Shown: positions 23,928 to 31,370, counted from the first letter of the stretch. The stretch: DNA of 31,509 bases from RGIG5612 sp045599965 (GCA_045599965.1 JAZRXA010000033.1:1-31509); one strand, 5' to 3'. Translations and numbers: made by a program. Notes: generated by a model not told the origin, from the sequence alone.

Positions 23928-24866
23928 ATGAAAAACGGTGTTATTAATGTTTATAAAGAAAAAGGTATGACTTCTTTTTCGGCTGTTTATAAGATTAAAA
24001 AGTTAACTGGCGAAAAAAAGGTTGGACATACAGGAACACTAGATCCTGATGCTTTTGGTGTTCTTCCTATATGCATAGGAAAAGCAACAAAGCTAGTTGA
24101 CCTTTTAATGGATACCGATAAGCAATATAGGGCCGTTATGTTTTTAGGAAAAAGAACAACCACTTTAGATATTAGTGGAGAGGTTTTAGAAGAAGCTAGC
24201 CTAGAAGAGATTAAAGAAAAAGTTTTAGCTAGTGAGCCGGGAAAAGATTTTGAGTCTAATATAAAAAAAGCTTTTGAAAGTTTTACTGGCGAAGTTGAGC
24301 AAATTCCTCCTATGTACAGCGCAATAAAAGTTAATGGAGTTAAACTTGTTGATGCTGCTAGAAAAGGAAAAGAGATTGATAGAAAGAGTAGAAAAGTAAA
24401 TATTTATTCTTTCGAAGATATAAAAGTTTTTGAAGACTTTATTCATATAAGTTTTGTTGTTAATTGCTCTAAAGGAACTTATGTAAGAACGCTTTGCGAA
24501 GACATTGGGAAATATTTTTTGCTTCCTGCATGTTTAGAAAGTTTAGAACGCACAAAAGCTTCAATGCTAGATAAAGAAAGTGCGCTTAAACTTAGCGATA
24601 TAGAAAACTTATATAACGAAGGAAAACTAGAAGATTATATAATTGATACGGATAGATTTTTAGATAAATATCCAAAAGCTTTTATTTCTTCTAAGACAGT
24701 TAAAAAAATTATTTTTGGAAATCAAGTGGATCTTAGTGAAGTGGATTTTGATAAAGAATCCGAAAATAATATATATCGTATTTATGATAACGACGGAAAG
24801 TTTTATGCTTTATATAGATTAGATGCAAAAGATAATTTATTTAAGTGTGAGAAGATGTTCGTATGA
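23928..24866 (+). CDS. truB: tRNA pseudouridine(55) synthase
   Basis: 312 residues. It makes the universal pseudouridine 55 in the T loop of tRNA. The N-terminus GVINVYKEKGMTSFSAV, then VGHTGTLDPDAFGVLP with the catalytic Asp39, and later QIPPMYSAIKVNG and CSKGTYVRTLCEDIG are all family motifs. The C-terminal part (about 230-312) is the small RNA-binding extension. The last bases overlap the ribF start (ATGA). Confidence 0.96.
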   Translation: MKNGVINVYKEKGMTSFSAVYKIKKLTGEKKVGHTGTLDPDAFGVLPICIGKATKLVDLLMDTDKQYRAVMFLGKRTTTLDISGEVLEEASLEEIKEKVLASEPGKDFESNIKKAFESFTGEVEQIPPMYSAIKVNGVKLVDAARKGKEIDRKSRKVNIYSFEDIKVFEDFIHISFVVNCSKGTYVRTLCEDIGKYFLLPACLESLERTKASMLDKESALKLSDIENLYNEGKLEDYIIDTDRFLDKYPKAFISSKTVKKIIFGNQVDLSEVDFDKESENNIYRIYDNDGKFYALYRLDAKDNLFKCEKMFV

Positions 24867-25801
24867 AATTTATAACGAATTTAGAAAGCGAACAATTTAA
24901 TAATAGCATTGTAACTTTAGGAAAGTTTGATGGAAATCATATCGGCCATCAACTTTTATTTAACAAAGCTATTGATTACAAAAAAGAAAATTTAGGATAC
25001 AAGGTAGTTATATTTACTTTTGATATTCCTGTAGCAAAGGTTGTATCGAATGAAGACTTTCAAACCATTTTGTCACATGAAGAAAGACCTTTTCAAAAAT
25101 ATTTTGATGGCATCGACTATTTAGTGGAGTTTCCTTTTAATGAAGAGACCCGAAACATGTCCCCAAAAGATTTTGTGAAAAATATTCTGATTGATAAGTT
25201 AGATACAAAAGCCATCATTGTAGGTGAAGATTTTTGCTTTGGGAAAGATAGAGAAGGAAATGTAAATCTTCTTAAAGAGTTAGGCAAAAAATATGATTTT
25301 GATGTTTTCGCTTTGGAAAAAGTTAAATATAAACCTAATGGATACGAAACTGAAGTAGAAGTTAGTTCAACTCTTATTAAAGAGGAGTTAACTAAAGGAA
25401 ATCTAGAAGATGTTAACGCTATGCTAGGAACACCATTTTCTATTTTAAGTAAGGTTTTGCATGGCAAGCATGTAGGAAAGTCTTTAGGATTTCCGACAAT
25501 AAATTTCATTGTTCCTGATGAAAAGATTATGCCGCCTAACGGAGTTTATGCGACAAAGACTTTTGTTGATGGCAAAGAATATTTAAGTATTACTAATGTT
25601 GGAAATAGACCAACCTTTAATGATGGAAATAAAAGGACGGTTGAAACATATATTTTTGATTTTGATTTAGATATTTATAACAAAAACGCGAAGGTGAAAT
25701 TTTATAAATTCATTAGACCAGAAAAGAAATTTTCTAATGTTGATGAATTGAAAGAAGAAATCAAAAATAACGTTATAAGTGTTAGAAAGTATTTTGAGTA
25801 G
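24863..25801 (+). CDS. ribF: Bifunctional riboflavin kinase / FAD synthetase
   Basis: 312 residues. The N-terminal adenylyltransferase domain has GKFDGNHIGH (20-29, the HxGH-type ATP site) and VGEDFCFGKDREG. The C-terminal riboflavin kinase domain (about 185-310) has LGFPTINF, GVYAT, GNRPTF and ETYIFDFD. Together they turn riboflavin into FMN and FAD. It overlaps truB by 4 bp and ends the conserved translation operon; rpsO, which often follows, is not here. Confidence 0.95.
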   Translation: MKFITNLESEQFNNSIVTLGKFDGNHIGHQLLFNKAIDYKKENLGYKVVIFTFDIPVAKVVSNEDFQTILSHEERPFQKYFDGIDYLVEFPFNEETRNMSPKDFVKNILIDKLDTKAIIVGEDFCFGKDREGNVNLLKELGKKYDFDVFALEKVKYKPNGYETEVEVSSTLIKEELTKGNLEDVNAMLGTPFSILSKVLHGKHVGKSLGFPTINFIVPDEKIMPPNGVYATKTFVDGKEYLSITNVGNRPTFNDGNKRTVETYIFDFDLDIYNKNAKVKFYKFIRPEKKFSNVDELKEEIKNNVISVRKYFE

Positions 25802-25807
25802 TTTTTA

Positions 25808-26740
25808 ATGAAAAAGGGTGTAAAAGGTTCAATATTATTACTAATAGCGACTGTTGTTTGGGGCGCATCTTTCGTTGCACAAAGTATAGGTGGAAACATT
25901 CTTGGTCCATTTACATTTGCAGCAATTAGGCTTTTAATAGGTGCAGTATTTCTTCATTTCGTAATGAAGTTTACTGATAAGATAGGAATTTCTTCGATAC
26001 CTCCAGAAAAAACTGATAAAAAACGCCAATTTATTATTGGTATAATTTGCGGAGCACTTATTGCTATTGCTATTAACTGCCAGCAGTTTGCTCTTTACTT
26101 AGGCGTTCCGGGTGGCAAAGCTGGCTTCTTAGCATCTTTGTATATTTTAATTGTACCGATATTAGGATTTTTCATAGGAAAAAGAAGCGGATTGAATGTT
26201 TGGATTGGTATAGGTATTGCAGTTATTGGACTATATTTCCTTTGCGTAAGTGGAGGATTTGGTTTCCAACTAGGTGATATTTTATTATTTGTCAATTCAT
26301 TAGCATTTGCATTCCAAATAATTATAATAGATAAATTTGGCAAACAAGTCGATAGCTTTAGACTTTCAGGAATGGAATTTTTGTTTGCCGGAGTATTAAC
26401 TTTAATTGTTGCTTTGTTTACAGAAATAATTCCTTATCCAGGCGGATTTGCTGAGTGGATTAAATTATTTGCAAATGGACAACTCTGGATTGTACTTATT
26501 TATATGGGTATTGGTTCTAGTGGTATTGCATACACTTTGCAAGTTCTTGGACAAAAAGATACTGACCCAACGGTTGCAGCACTTATTATGAGTTTAGAAG
26601 CTGTATTCGCTGTAATTGCAGGTTGGATAATATTAGGCGAAGTTCTTTCAACAAATGAATTTATTGGATGTGCATTATTATTAATCGCTATTATTATTGC
26701 GCAAGTTAAAATGAAAAAGTCTAATACAAAATTTCGATAA
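25808..26740 (+). CDS. DMT-superfamily transporter (EamA domains)
   Basis: 310 residues with about ten membrane helices in two EamA halves, each starting with the typical pattern (ATVVWGASFVAQSIG near the N-terminus; a second half from about 155). The end has 'EAVFAVIAGWIILGE', a common EamA motif. These proteins export amino acids or metabolites, but the substrate cannot be told. It starts 6 bp after ribF with a weak ribosome-binding site, so it may be read from the same transcript. Confidence 0.9.
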   Translation: MKKGVKGSILLLIATVVWGASFVAQSIGGNILGPFTFAAIRLLIGAVFLHFVMKFTDKIGISSIPPEKTDKKRQFIIGIICGALIAIAINCQQFALYLGVPGGKAGFLASLYILIVPILGFFIGKRSGLNVWIGIGIAVIGLYFLCVSGGFGFQLGDILLFVNSLAFAFQIIIIDKFGKQVDSFRLSGMEFLFAGVLTLIVALFTEIIPYPGGFAEWIKLFANGQLWIVLIYMGIGSSGIAYTLQVLGQKDTDPTVAALIMSLEAVFAVIAGWIILGEVLSTNEFIGCALLLIAIIIAQVKMKKSNTKFR

Positions 26741-26758
26741 GTAAAGAGGAGGACTGTT

Positions 26759-26767
26759 TGATATAAT
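26759..26767 (+). promoter_or_regulatory. Extended -10 promoter before the HTH-only regulator
   Basis: TGATATAAT: consensus TATAAT at 26762-26767 with a TGN extension. No good -35 is seen. Transcription from about 26774 would give a leader of some 55 bases that contains the G8 tract at 26814-26821. Confidence 0.55.
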
Positions 26768-26813
26768 AAATATGCTTTAGTTGCAGTGTTGAAAATATAG
26801 AAAAAATATTTTC

Positions 26814-26821
26814 GGGGGGGG
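26814..26821 (+). repeat. Homopolymer G8 tract at the ribosome-binding site of the HTH-only gene
   Basis: Eight G in a row, followed by TGG and then the ATG at 26829. The run and the next bases (GGTGG) form the only Shine-Dalgarno-like element, so the length of the run could alter translation. It is the second G8 tract in the window. Confidence 0.85.
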
Positions 26822-26828
26822 TGGTTGT

Positions 26829-27086
26829 ATGACAAGCACGCAAATAGGCATATTTTTAGCGGTGGCAGAAACTTTAAGCTTTTCAAAAACTGCAGAGATA
26901 TTTTTCACAACCCAGCCAACTGTTAGCAGGCAAATACAAATGCTTGAAGAAGAATGGGGCATCCTTCTATTTAAGAGAAACAGAAGAGAAGTTCATCTTA
27001 CAGAAGAAGGCAAAATTATGGCCAAAGTATGTGAAAAAAATCGACGTGCTTTGCAAATCGCATTAGATAATATTAAAAAGAATTAG
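26829..27086 (+). CDS. LysR-type helix-turn-helix protein lacking the effector domain
   Basis: 85 residues. Residues 1-60 are a typical LysR N-terminal winged HTH (FLAVAETLSFSKTAEIFFTTQPTVSRQIQMLEEEWG, given here in two parts: FLAVAETLSFSKTAEIF and QPTVSRQIQMLEEE), with LFKRNRREVHLTEEG of the wing, and then a short part of the linker helix. The normal effector-binding domain of about 200 residues is missing. Only 48 bp follow before a terminator, so no frameshifted remainder is present. It may be a stand-alone DNA-binding protein or a decayed gene. A G8 tract lies at its ribosome-binding site. Confidence 0.8.
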   Translation: MTSTQIGIFLAVAETLSFSKTAEIFFTTQPTVSRQIQMLEEEWGILLFKRNRREVHLTEEGKIMAKVCEKNRRALQIALDNIKKN

Positions 27087-27134
27087 ATCGCGATGCAAAG
27101 TTAGATGTTTAGGATTAAGATGGAAGTAACTATA

Positions 27135-27156
27135 AAGCCCATTTAGGGCTTCTTTT
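27135..27156 (+). terminator. Rho-independent terminator after the HTH-only gene
   Basis: AAGCCC (27135-27140), loop ATTTA, GGGCTT (27146-27151), then a T-rich tail. It separates the HTH-only gene from the promoter at 27198. Confidence 0.75.
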
Positions 27157-27197
27157 ATTTTAAATTTTTAGTTATGCATATCTTCCGCTATATTAAC

Positions 27198-27225
27198 TTG
27201 ACTATACTTTATAAGCGTTTATAAT
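27198..27225 (+). promoter_or_regulatory. Promoter of the 70-residue protein / cytidylate-kinase-like pair
   Basis: TTGACT (27198-27203), 16-bp spacer, TATAAT (27220-27225). The predicted start near 27232 gives a short leader with GGAGGG before the ATG at 27255. Confidence 0.8.
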
Positions 27226-27254
27226 TATTTTATAACATCATGGAGGGAATTATT

Positions 27255-27467
27255 ATGAGTAAATTTGGAGGAACTTTAGCTAAGGTTGGCGTAGCTGCTC
27301 TTGCTGCTTATGCTGGTTATCTTGCTTATAATAAGTTTATAAAAAAATCTGATGCAGAAGAATCTGATGATTTTGCTGATCAAGGTTTTAATTATGATAA
27401 TTTTGATGAATCTTTTGGCGCTAAAATAAAAAAAGCAGCTGCAAGACAAATTGATAAATTAAAATAA
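27255..27467 (+). CDS. Small membrane-associated protein of unknown function
   Basis: 70 residues from the ATG at 27255. An ATG at 27240 in the same frame lies before GGAGGG and is most likely part of the leader, because GGAGGG at 27242-27247 is well placed for 27255. The N-terminal half (LAKVGVAALAAYAGYLAYNKF) is an Ala/Tyr-rich membrane or amphipathic helix; the rest is acidic, then basic (KIKKAAARQIDKLK). No family is recognised. The next gene starts 10 bp after it, so the pair is probably an operon. Confidence 0.75.
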   Translation: MSKFGGTLAKVGVAALAAYAGYLAYNKFIKKSDAEESDDFADQGFNYDNFDESFGAKIKKAAARQIDKLK

Positions 27468-27477
27468 GGGAGAAAAT

Positions 27478-28098
27478 ATGAATACAATTATTACAGTTGG
27501 ACGTCAGTTTAGTTCTGGCGGAAGAGAATTAGGACAAAAAATTGCTGAAAAGTTAGGCTATGCTTATTATGACAAAGAAATTATTACTCAAATAGTTGAG
27601 CATACAGAACTCTCACAAGAATATGTTAAACAAATAGTTGAAGGAAAGGCTTTAAGATATTTTCCTATCGTTGCTGAACAATCCTTGAACATTAATGTTG
27701 ATTTTCGTATTCGCCAGATGGAGCAAATTATTTCAGCTCAAACAAAAACAATTAAAGAGATGGCACTTAAATCTAATTGCGTTATTATTGGACGTTGTGC
27801 TGATTACATCTTAAAAGAATTAGCTGATAATGGTGAAATCAAATTAGTTAGAATGTTTGTTTATGCAGATATGGATTTCAGAGTTAAGAGATGTCTTGAA
27901 AGAGAACACGAAGGTGAAAACCTTAAAGAAAGAAATCTTATTAAACAAATCAAACATATCGATAGAGAACGTGGGGCATACTACAATGACTACACACTCC
28001 AAACATGGGGCGATAAAGATAATTACGATGTTTGTATAAACACTACAAACTTTGATTTAGAGACATTAGCAGACAGCATAGTTAAAGTATTTAAATAA
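27478..28098 (+). CDS. Cytidylate kinase-like (AAA_26) protein
   Basis: 206 residues. The N-terminus TVGRQFSSGGRELGQKIAEKL matches the start of the cytidylate-kinase-like family (Cytidylate_kin2), where the GxxxSGG-type loop replaces the usual P-loop; IIGRCADYIL and the basic VKRCLEREH region also fit. Such proteins probably phosphorylate a nucleotide or another small substrate, but few are characterised. AGGGAG precedes the ATG. It ends an operon with the 70-residue protein and is followed by a strong terminator. Confidence 0.85.
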   Translation: MNTIITVGRQFSSGGRELGQKIAEKLGYAYYDKEIITQIVEHTELSQEYVKQIVEGKALRYFPIVAEQSLNINVDFRIRQMEQIISAQTKTIKEMALKSNCVIIGRCADYILKELADNGEIKLVRMFVYADMDFRVKRCLEREHEGENLKERNLIKQIKHIDRERGAYYNDYTLQTWGDKDNYDVCINTTNFDLETLADSIVKVFK

Positions 28099-28122
28099 TT
28101 CTATTTAATAATTGTTTATTTG

Positions 28123-28152
28123 TATGGCAGGCTTTAGGCCTGCCATATTTTT
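28123..28152 (+). terminator. Rho-independent terminator after the cytidylate-kinase-like gene
   Basis: A perfect 10-bp stem, TATGGCAGGC (28123-28132) against GCCTGCCATA (28138-28147), with a 5-base loop and TTTTT following. Confidence 0.9.
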
Positions 28153-28189
28153 GTAATTTTTTGTTAACAAAAAGTTCACTTTATTTTTA

Positions 28190-28218
28190 TTGATTTATTT
28201 AATAGTCACACTTATAAT
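28190..28218 (+). promoter_or_regulatory. Promoter of the dockerin-hydrolase gene
   Basis: TTGATT (28190-28195), 17-bp spacer, TATAAT (28213-28218). The leader from about 28225 to 28275 holds a hairpin, AATCAC (28237-28242) against GTGATT (28264-28269), whose loop has the CCTCCCAGCG box. Confidence 0.8.
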
Positions 28219-28248
28219 GTACAAGTATTCATCCTCAATCACCAAAAG

Positions 28249-28258
28249 CCTCCCAGCG
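28249..28258 (+). repeat. CCTCCCARCG box, copy 1
   Basis: CCTCCCAGCG in the loop of the leader hairpin just before the dockerin-hydrolase start. It differs by one base from CCTCCCAACG at 31121, just after the next gene. The role is unknown. Confidence 0.45.
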
Positions 28259-28275
28259 ACATAGTGATTTAAGAG

Positions 28276-29865
28276 ATGAAGAATACAAAGAAACTTAAAC
28301 CTATATCGCTATATATCGTAAGTGCGCTTATTTCTTTTGCGCTACTTTTTCTTGTTATATTATTACCAATTAAAACACAAGCAGCAACGATTGGATACGT
28401 TGATTCATACTGTCTTAATGTACGTTCTGGTCCTAGCACTAATTATAGTGTTATAGGTCAGATTGCTTATCAGAATGTTGTAATAACCGGACAGACTAAA
28501 GACGGTTCTGGAGATCTTTGGTATCAAATTAATTACAATGGCCAAACTGCTTATATTTTTGGTGAGTGGGTTATTGATGTACATGAAGAAAGCGCTAGCA
28601 AAGAAGCTGAAGCTACTTTTGAAGATCAATTAGCTAAGTTTCCTTTAAGTTATCATTCATACTTAAAGGCTATTCATAGTGTTTATCCAAACTATTCATT
28701 TATACCAGATTATTTAAGCATCTCTTTTGATGATGCTGTTTATCAAGAAACATTAAGCCATAGAAAATTAGTTGAACTTTCTACTGATGGCAATTCTTGG
28801 AGAAGTTGTAATCCATCGGTATTCCACGGTACATACTGGGATACTTTCTGTGGTGGATGGACTGATGCTGCTATAGACGTAATTGAATATTATATGGATC
28901 CAAGAAACTTCCTTACAACAGATAAGATGTATATCTTTGCTAAACAAACTTTCTCTAATACAGAAAGTGCAGATTTAGTTAAGAAGATTGTTGCATCAAC
29001 TTTTTTAGCTGGTTCATATAATGATATAACTGGCACACACACTTATGTTGATACTATTATGCAAGCTGCTAAAGATTCTGGCGTGAGCGCTTATGTTATT
29101 GCGGCGATTATAGTTCAAGAGCAAGGTGCAACTGCAGGATCTTTATGCAATGGTTCAAGTGGATATTATAACTTCTTTAATGATGGTGCTTCTGGCGGAA
29201 GTAGCGCTGAAGTAATTAATAACGGAATTAATTTTGCAAAAAATAATGGTTGGAATACTGTTTATAAATCAATCTTAGGTGGAGCTAATATTTATAAAAC
29301 TGGTTATATAGCAAATAATCAAGATACTTACTTTTACAAAGATTTCAACCTTATAAATATGAATTTCAATCACCAATATGCACAAAGTGTTTATGATCAA
29401 ATCGGTAATGCATATTTTTTAAGGAAGGCAATTAGTGGTGACACTAAAGGTCAGGTTACTTTACGTATTCCAGTTTATACAACAATGCCTAAAGATGTGT
29501 GTCCATGTCCTGCTGATACTTCTTCGCTTAGTAAAAGATATGATTCTAAAGGCAATATTATAGCTAGAAGTGGAGAAACTATTAAGATGGAGCCTGCTGG
29601 TAAGTCTTCTAAACCAGAAGAGAAGGTTCAACCAACACCAACTCCTACACCAGAACCTCAAACAACTACAACAACTTACAAAAAAGGTGATGCTAATGGT
29701 GATGGAAAGATTTCCCCAGCAGATTACTTAATCGTTAAAAACTATATTCTCGGAAAATATAATTTTACTGATTCGGCTAAGAAAGCAGCTGCTGATGCGA
29801 CAGGTGATGGAAAAGTAAGTCCAGCAGATTATTTGAAAATTAAAAATACAATTTTAGGGAAATAG
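28276..29865 (+). CDS. Secreted SH3-glucosaminidase-dockerin peptidoglycan hydrolase
   Basis: 529 residues. A long signal peptide/hydrophobic N-terminus (about 10-36, ending TQAA) is followed by a bacterial SH3 domain (about 37-98, CLNVRSGPSTNYSVIG), a helical linker, and a glucosaminidase-type domain (about 150-400). Its VQEQG motif (probable catalytic Glu282) and SGYYNFFNDGA are typical of LytD-like beta-N-acetylglucosaminidases. A Pro/Thr linker then leads to a type I dockerin (about 470-529) with two calcium loops, GDANGDGKISPADY and DATGDGKVSPADY. It should cut cell-wall glycan and dock to a cohesin-like partner. The ribosome-binding site is weak (AAGAG). The next gene starts 2 bp after it. 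Confidence 0.9.
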   Translation: MKNTKKLKPISLYIVSALISFALLFLVILLPIKTQAATIGYVDSYCLNVRSGPSTNYSVIGQIAYQNVVITGQTKDGSGDLWYQINYNGQTAYIFGEWVIDVHEESASKEAEATFEDQLAKFPLSYHSYLKAIHSVYPNYSFIPDYLSISFDDAVYQETLSHRKLVELSTDGNSWRSCNPSVFHGTYWDTFCGGWTDAAIDVIEYYMDPRNFLTTDKMYIFAKQTFSNTESADLVKKIVASTFLAGSYNDITGTHTYVDTIMQAAKDSGVSAYVIAAIIVQEQGATAGSLCNGSSGYYNFFNDGASGGSSAEVINNGINFAKNNGWNTVYKSILGGANIYKTGYIANNQDTYFYKDFNLINMNFNHQYAQSVYDQIGNAYFLRKAISGDTKGQVTLRIPVYTTMPKDVCPCPADTSSLSKRYDSKGNIIARSGETIKMEPAGKSSKPEEKVQPTPTPTPEPQTTTTTYKKGDANGDGKISPADYLIVKNYILGKYNFTDSAKKAAADATGDGKVSPADYLKIKNTILGK

Positions 29866-29867
29866 AC

Positions 29868-31091
29868 ATGGAAAAAAATAGAAAAATACCAATTATTATT
29901 GTTATCACAATGCTCTTAACGATGTTATTTGCTACAACATCGTTTGCAGGAGTTTATACACAAGATCATGTAACTATTGGAGTAGGATCTTCTGTAACAA
30001 TTGCCGTTTCCTCGGGTGATTGTTATGGACATTATTATGTAAAAGGAACCTCTGGATCATGCAGTGCATGGGACGGCGGTGATGGGTGGCTTGAACCTGG
30101 AGAAAATGGATACGTAACAATCCAGGGAAATAGTTTAGGTAGTGGAACAGTTGAAATTGGATATTATGTTACGGATGAAAAATATAATGATATTAAGGAT
30201 TCAATTTTTGTTGGCGTTAATGTTGTAGAAAATTCTTATGATGGTGGCGGTGAGCAACTAGAAGAAGATACGCCTTTAGCTGTATCTATAGGTGATACAA
30301 AATATAAAATTACATCTGATTTAAGTGAAGTGAAACTTCCTGAAGGATTTACTAAAACAGATGGCACATATGGAAGTGAAAAGGTTAATGTTGCAAAGTA
30401 TGTAACTGCTGATAAAAATGAAGAAATTATTTTATACGCACTTGTTCCTAAGGAAGGTGGAGACATTATTTTTATGACATATGATTCTACCAAAAAGGAA
30501 TTTAAGGAGCCGAAAATAATTAGACAAGGAAATATTACATATTATTTGCTTAATGTACCTCTTAGTTTAAAACTTCCTGAGAATTACCAAATAAAAGAAA
30601 CTTCTATAGGTGATATTACAGCCAATTCAATTATCCAAAAAGATAGTAAAACTAATGATTTTGTTTATCTTTATGCATTAGCTAATGGAAAAGAAGGATA
30701 TTATTCTTACGATACTAAAGAAGGCACAATACAAAGATGTTCTGATTTTGAAAATAAAATTACTCCAGAGGTTGAAGAAGTTGAAACGAAAAATACAGTT
30801 AACATGACGATGATTCTTATTATCGGCGTTGCTGCATTGGCTGTTTTAATTATGGGTATAATACTAATTTGCGTTTTAGCAAAAAGAAAAAAAGAAGAAA
30901 AATTAGATGAAGGAGATTATTATCATCATCCAGTTGATAATCCAAATGAATATAATGATGCTACTGATGTAGAAGAAATTGAAAAATCTGATGAAATAAA
31001 TGAAATAGATGTAATCGATTTGACTGAAGATATAGAAGAATCTGATGGGCTAGATGTAATCGATTTATCTAAACCAGAGAAAAAAGATTAA
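29868..31091 (+). CDS. Membrane-anchored surface protein with Ig-like ectodomain
   Basis: 407 residues. It has a signal peptide (residues 1-27, ending TTSFAG), an ectodomain starting with a beta-rich unit (about 28-120; HVTIGVGSSVTIAVSSGDCYG, cut here as HVTIGVGSSVTIAVSSG, with two nearby Cys that could form a disulfide), a second beta-rich part (about 133-290), one membrane helix (about 309-334) and an acidic cytoplasmic tail with repeated DVIDL. No enzyme motif is seen. The start is 2 bp after the dockerin-protein stop, with its ribosome-binding site inside that gene, so the two are made together. A cohesin-like or receptor role is a guess from this pairing; the fold was not recognised with certainty. 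Confidence 0.75.
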   Translation: MEKNRKIPIIIVITMLLTMLFATTSFAGVYTQDHVTIGVGSSVTIAVSSGDCYGHYYVKGTSGSCSAWDGGDGWLEPGENGYVTIQGNSLGSGTVEIGYYVTDEKYNDIKDSIFVGVNVVENSYDGGGEQLEEDTPLAVSIGDTKYKITSDLSEVKLPEGFTKTDGTYGSEKVNVAKYVTADKNEEIILYALVPKEGGDIIFMTYDSTKKEFKEPKIIRQGNITYYLLNVPLSLKLPENYQIKETSIGDITANSIIQKDSKTNDFVYLYALANGKEGYYSYDTKEGTIQRCSDFENKITPEVEEVETKNTVNMTMILIIGVAALAVLIMGIILICVLAKRKKEEKLDEGDYYHHPVDNPNEYNDATDVEEIEKSDEINEIDVIDLTEDIEESDGLDVIDLSKPEKKD

Positions 31092-31120
31092 TAAAATTAA
31101 GGACAAGTTAATTTCGTATA

Positions 31121-31130
31121 CCTCCCAACG
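31121..31130 (+). repeat. CCTCCCARCG box, copy 2
   Basis: CCTCCCAACG, 29 bp after the stop of the ectodomain protein. It is followed by a direct tandem repeat of TAGTATAT(G/C)A at 31131-31150. See copy 1 at 28249. Confidence 0.45.
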
Positions 31131-31150
31131 TAGTATATGATAGTATATCA
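31131..31150. repeat. 10-bp tandem repeat after the ectodomain gene
   Basis: TAGTATATGA followed directly by TAGTATATCA, with an inner TGATA/TATCA inverted repeat. It lies immediately before the terminator at 31155. Confidence 0.5.
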
Positions 31151-31154
31151 AAGA

Positions 31155-31193
31155 GAAAAATCCGACTTGGAATGAGGTCGGATTTTTCTTTTT
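31155..31193 (+). terminator. Strong rho-independent terminator after the dockerin/ectodomain operon
   Basis: A perfect 12-bp stem, GAAAAATCCGAC (31155-31166) against GTCGGATTTTTC (31177-31188), 10-base loop, then TTTTT. With A and T flanks it can work in both directions. Confidence 0.9.
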
Positions 31194-31251
31194 AATAAAT
31201 ACATTCTAATTAAACAAATTAAGAATTTATCGAAGTCTTGTATAAAAAGCC

Positions 31252-31350
31252 AAAAGTGTTGCTCTAGAAGAGACAATGCTGCAGAGCAGTAAAATTGACT
31301 TTAATTTTTATAAAAAGTGTTGCTCTGCAAGAAAAACTTTTCTAGAGCAA
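31252..31350. repeat. Nested inverted-repeat element built of four TTGCTCT boxes
   Basis: Box A TTGCTCTAGAA (31259-31269) is the inverse of A' TTCTAGAGCAA (31340-31350). Box B TGCAGAGCA (31280-31288) is the inverse of B' TGCTCTGCA (31321-31329). A-B and B'-A' are each 10 bases apart, so the whole forms a symmetric interrupted stem around a 32-base AT-rich loop. The A and B' sides also share the direct repeat AAAAGTGTTGCTCT (31252-31265 and 31313-31326). Confidence 0.8.
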
Positions 31351-31370
31351 TAATTTTCATGTTTATGAAA

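Noticed and set aside
25140..25260. Short part of ribF with a different codon style, as a mosaic segment
   Set aside because: The stretch covers conserved motifs and is too short to judge by eye.
26745..26760. GAGGAGGA as a ribosome-binding site of a hidden small gene before the HTH-only gene
   Set aside because: The following TTG, ATG and CTG frames stop after a few codons (TAA, TAG), so no gene follows.
31300..31362. A 19-codon minus-strand frame over the nested repeats
   Set aside because: It consists mostly of the repeat boxes and has no ribosome-binding site.
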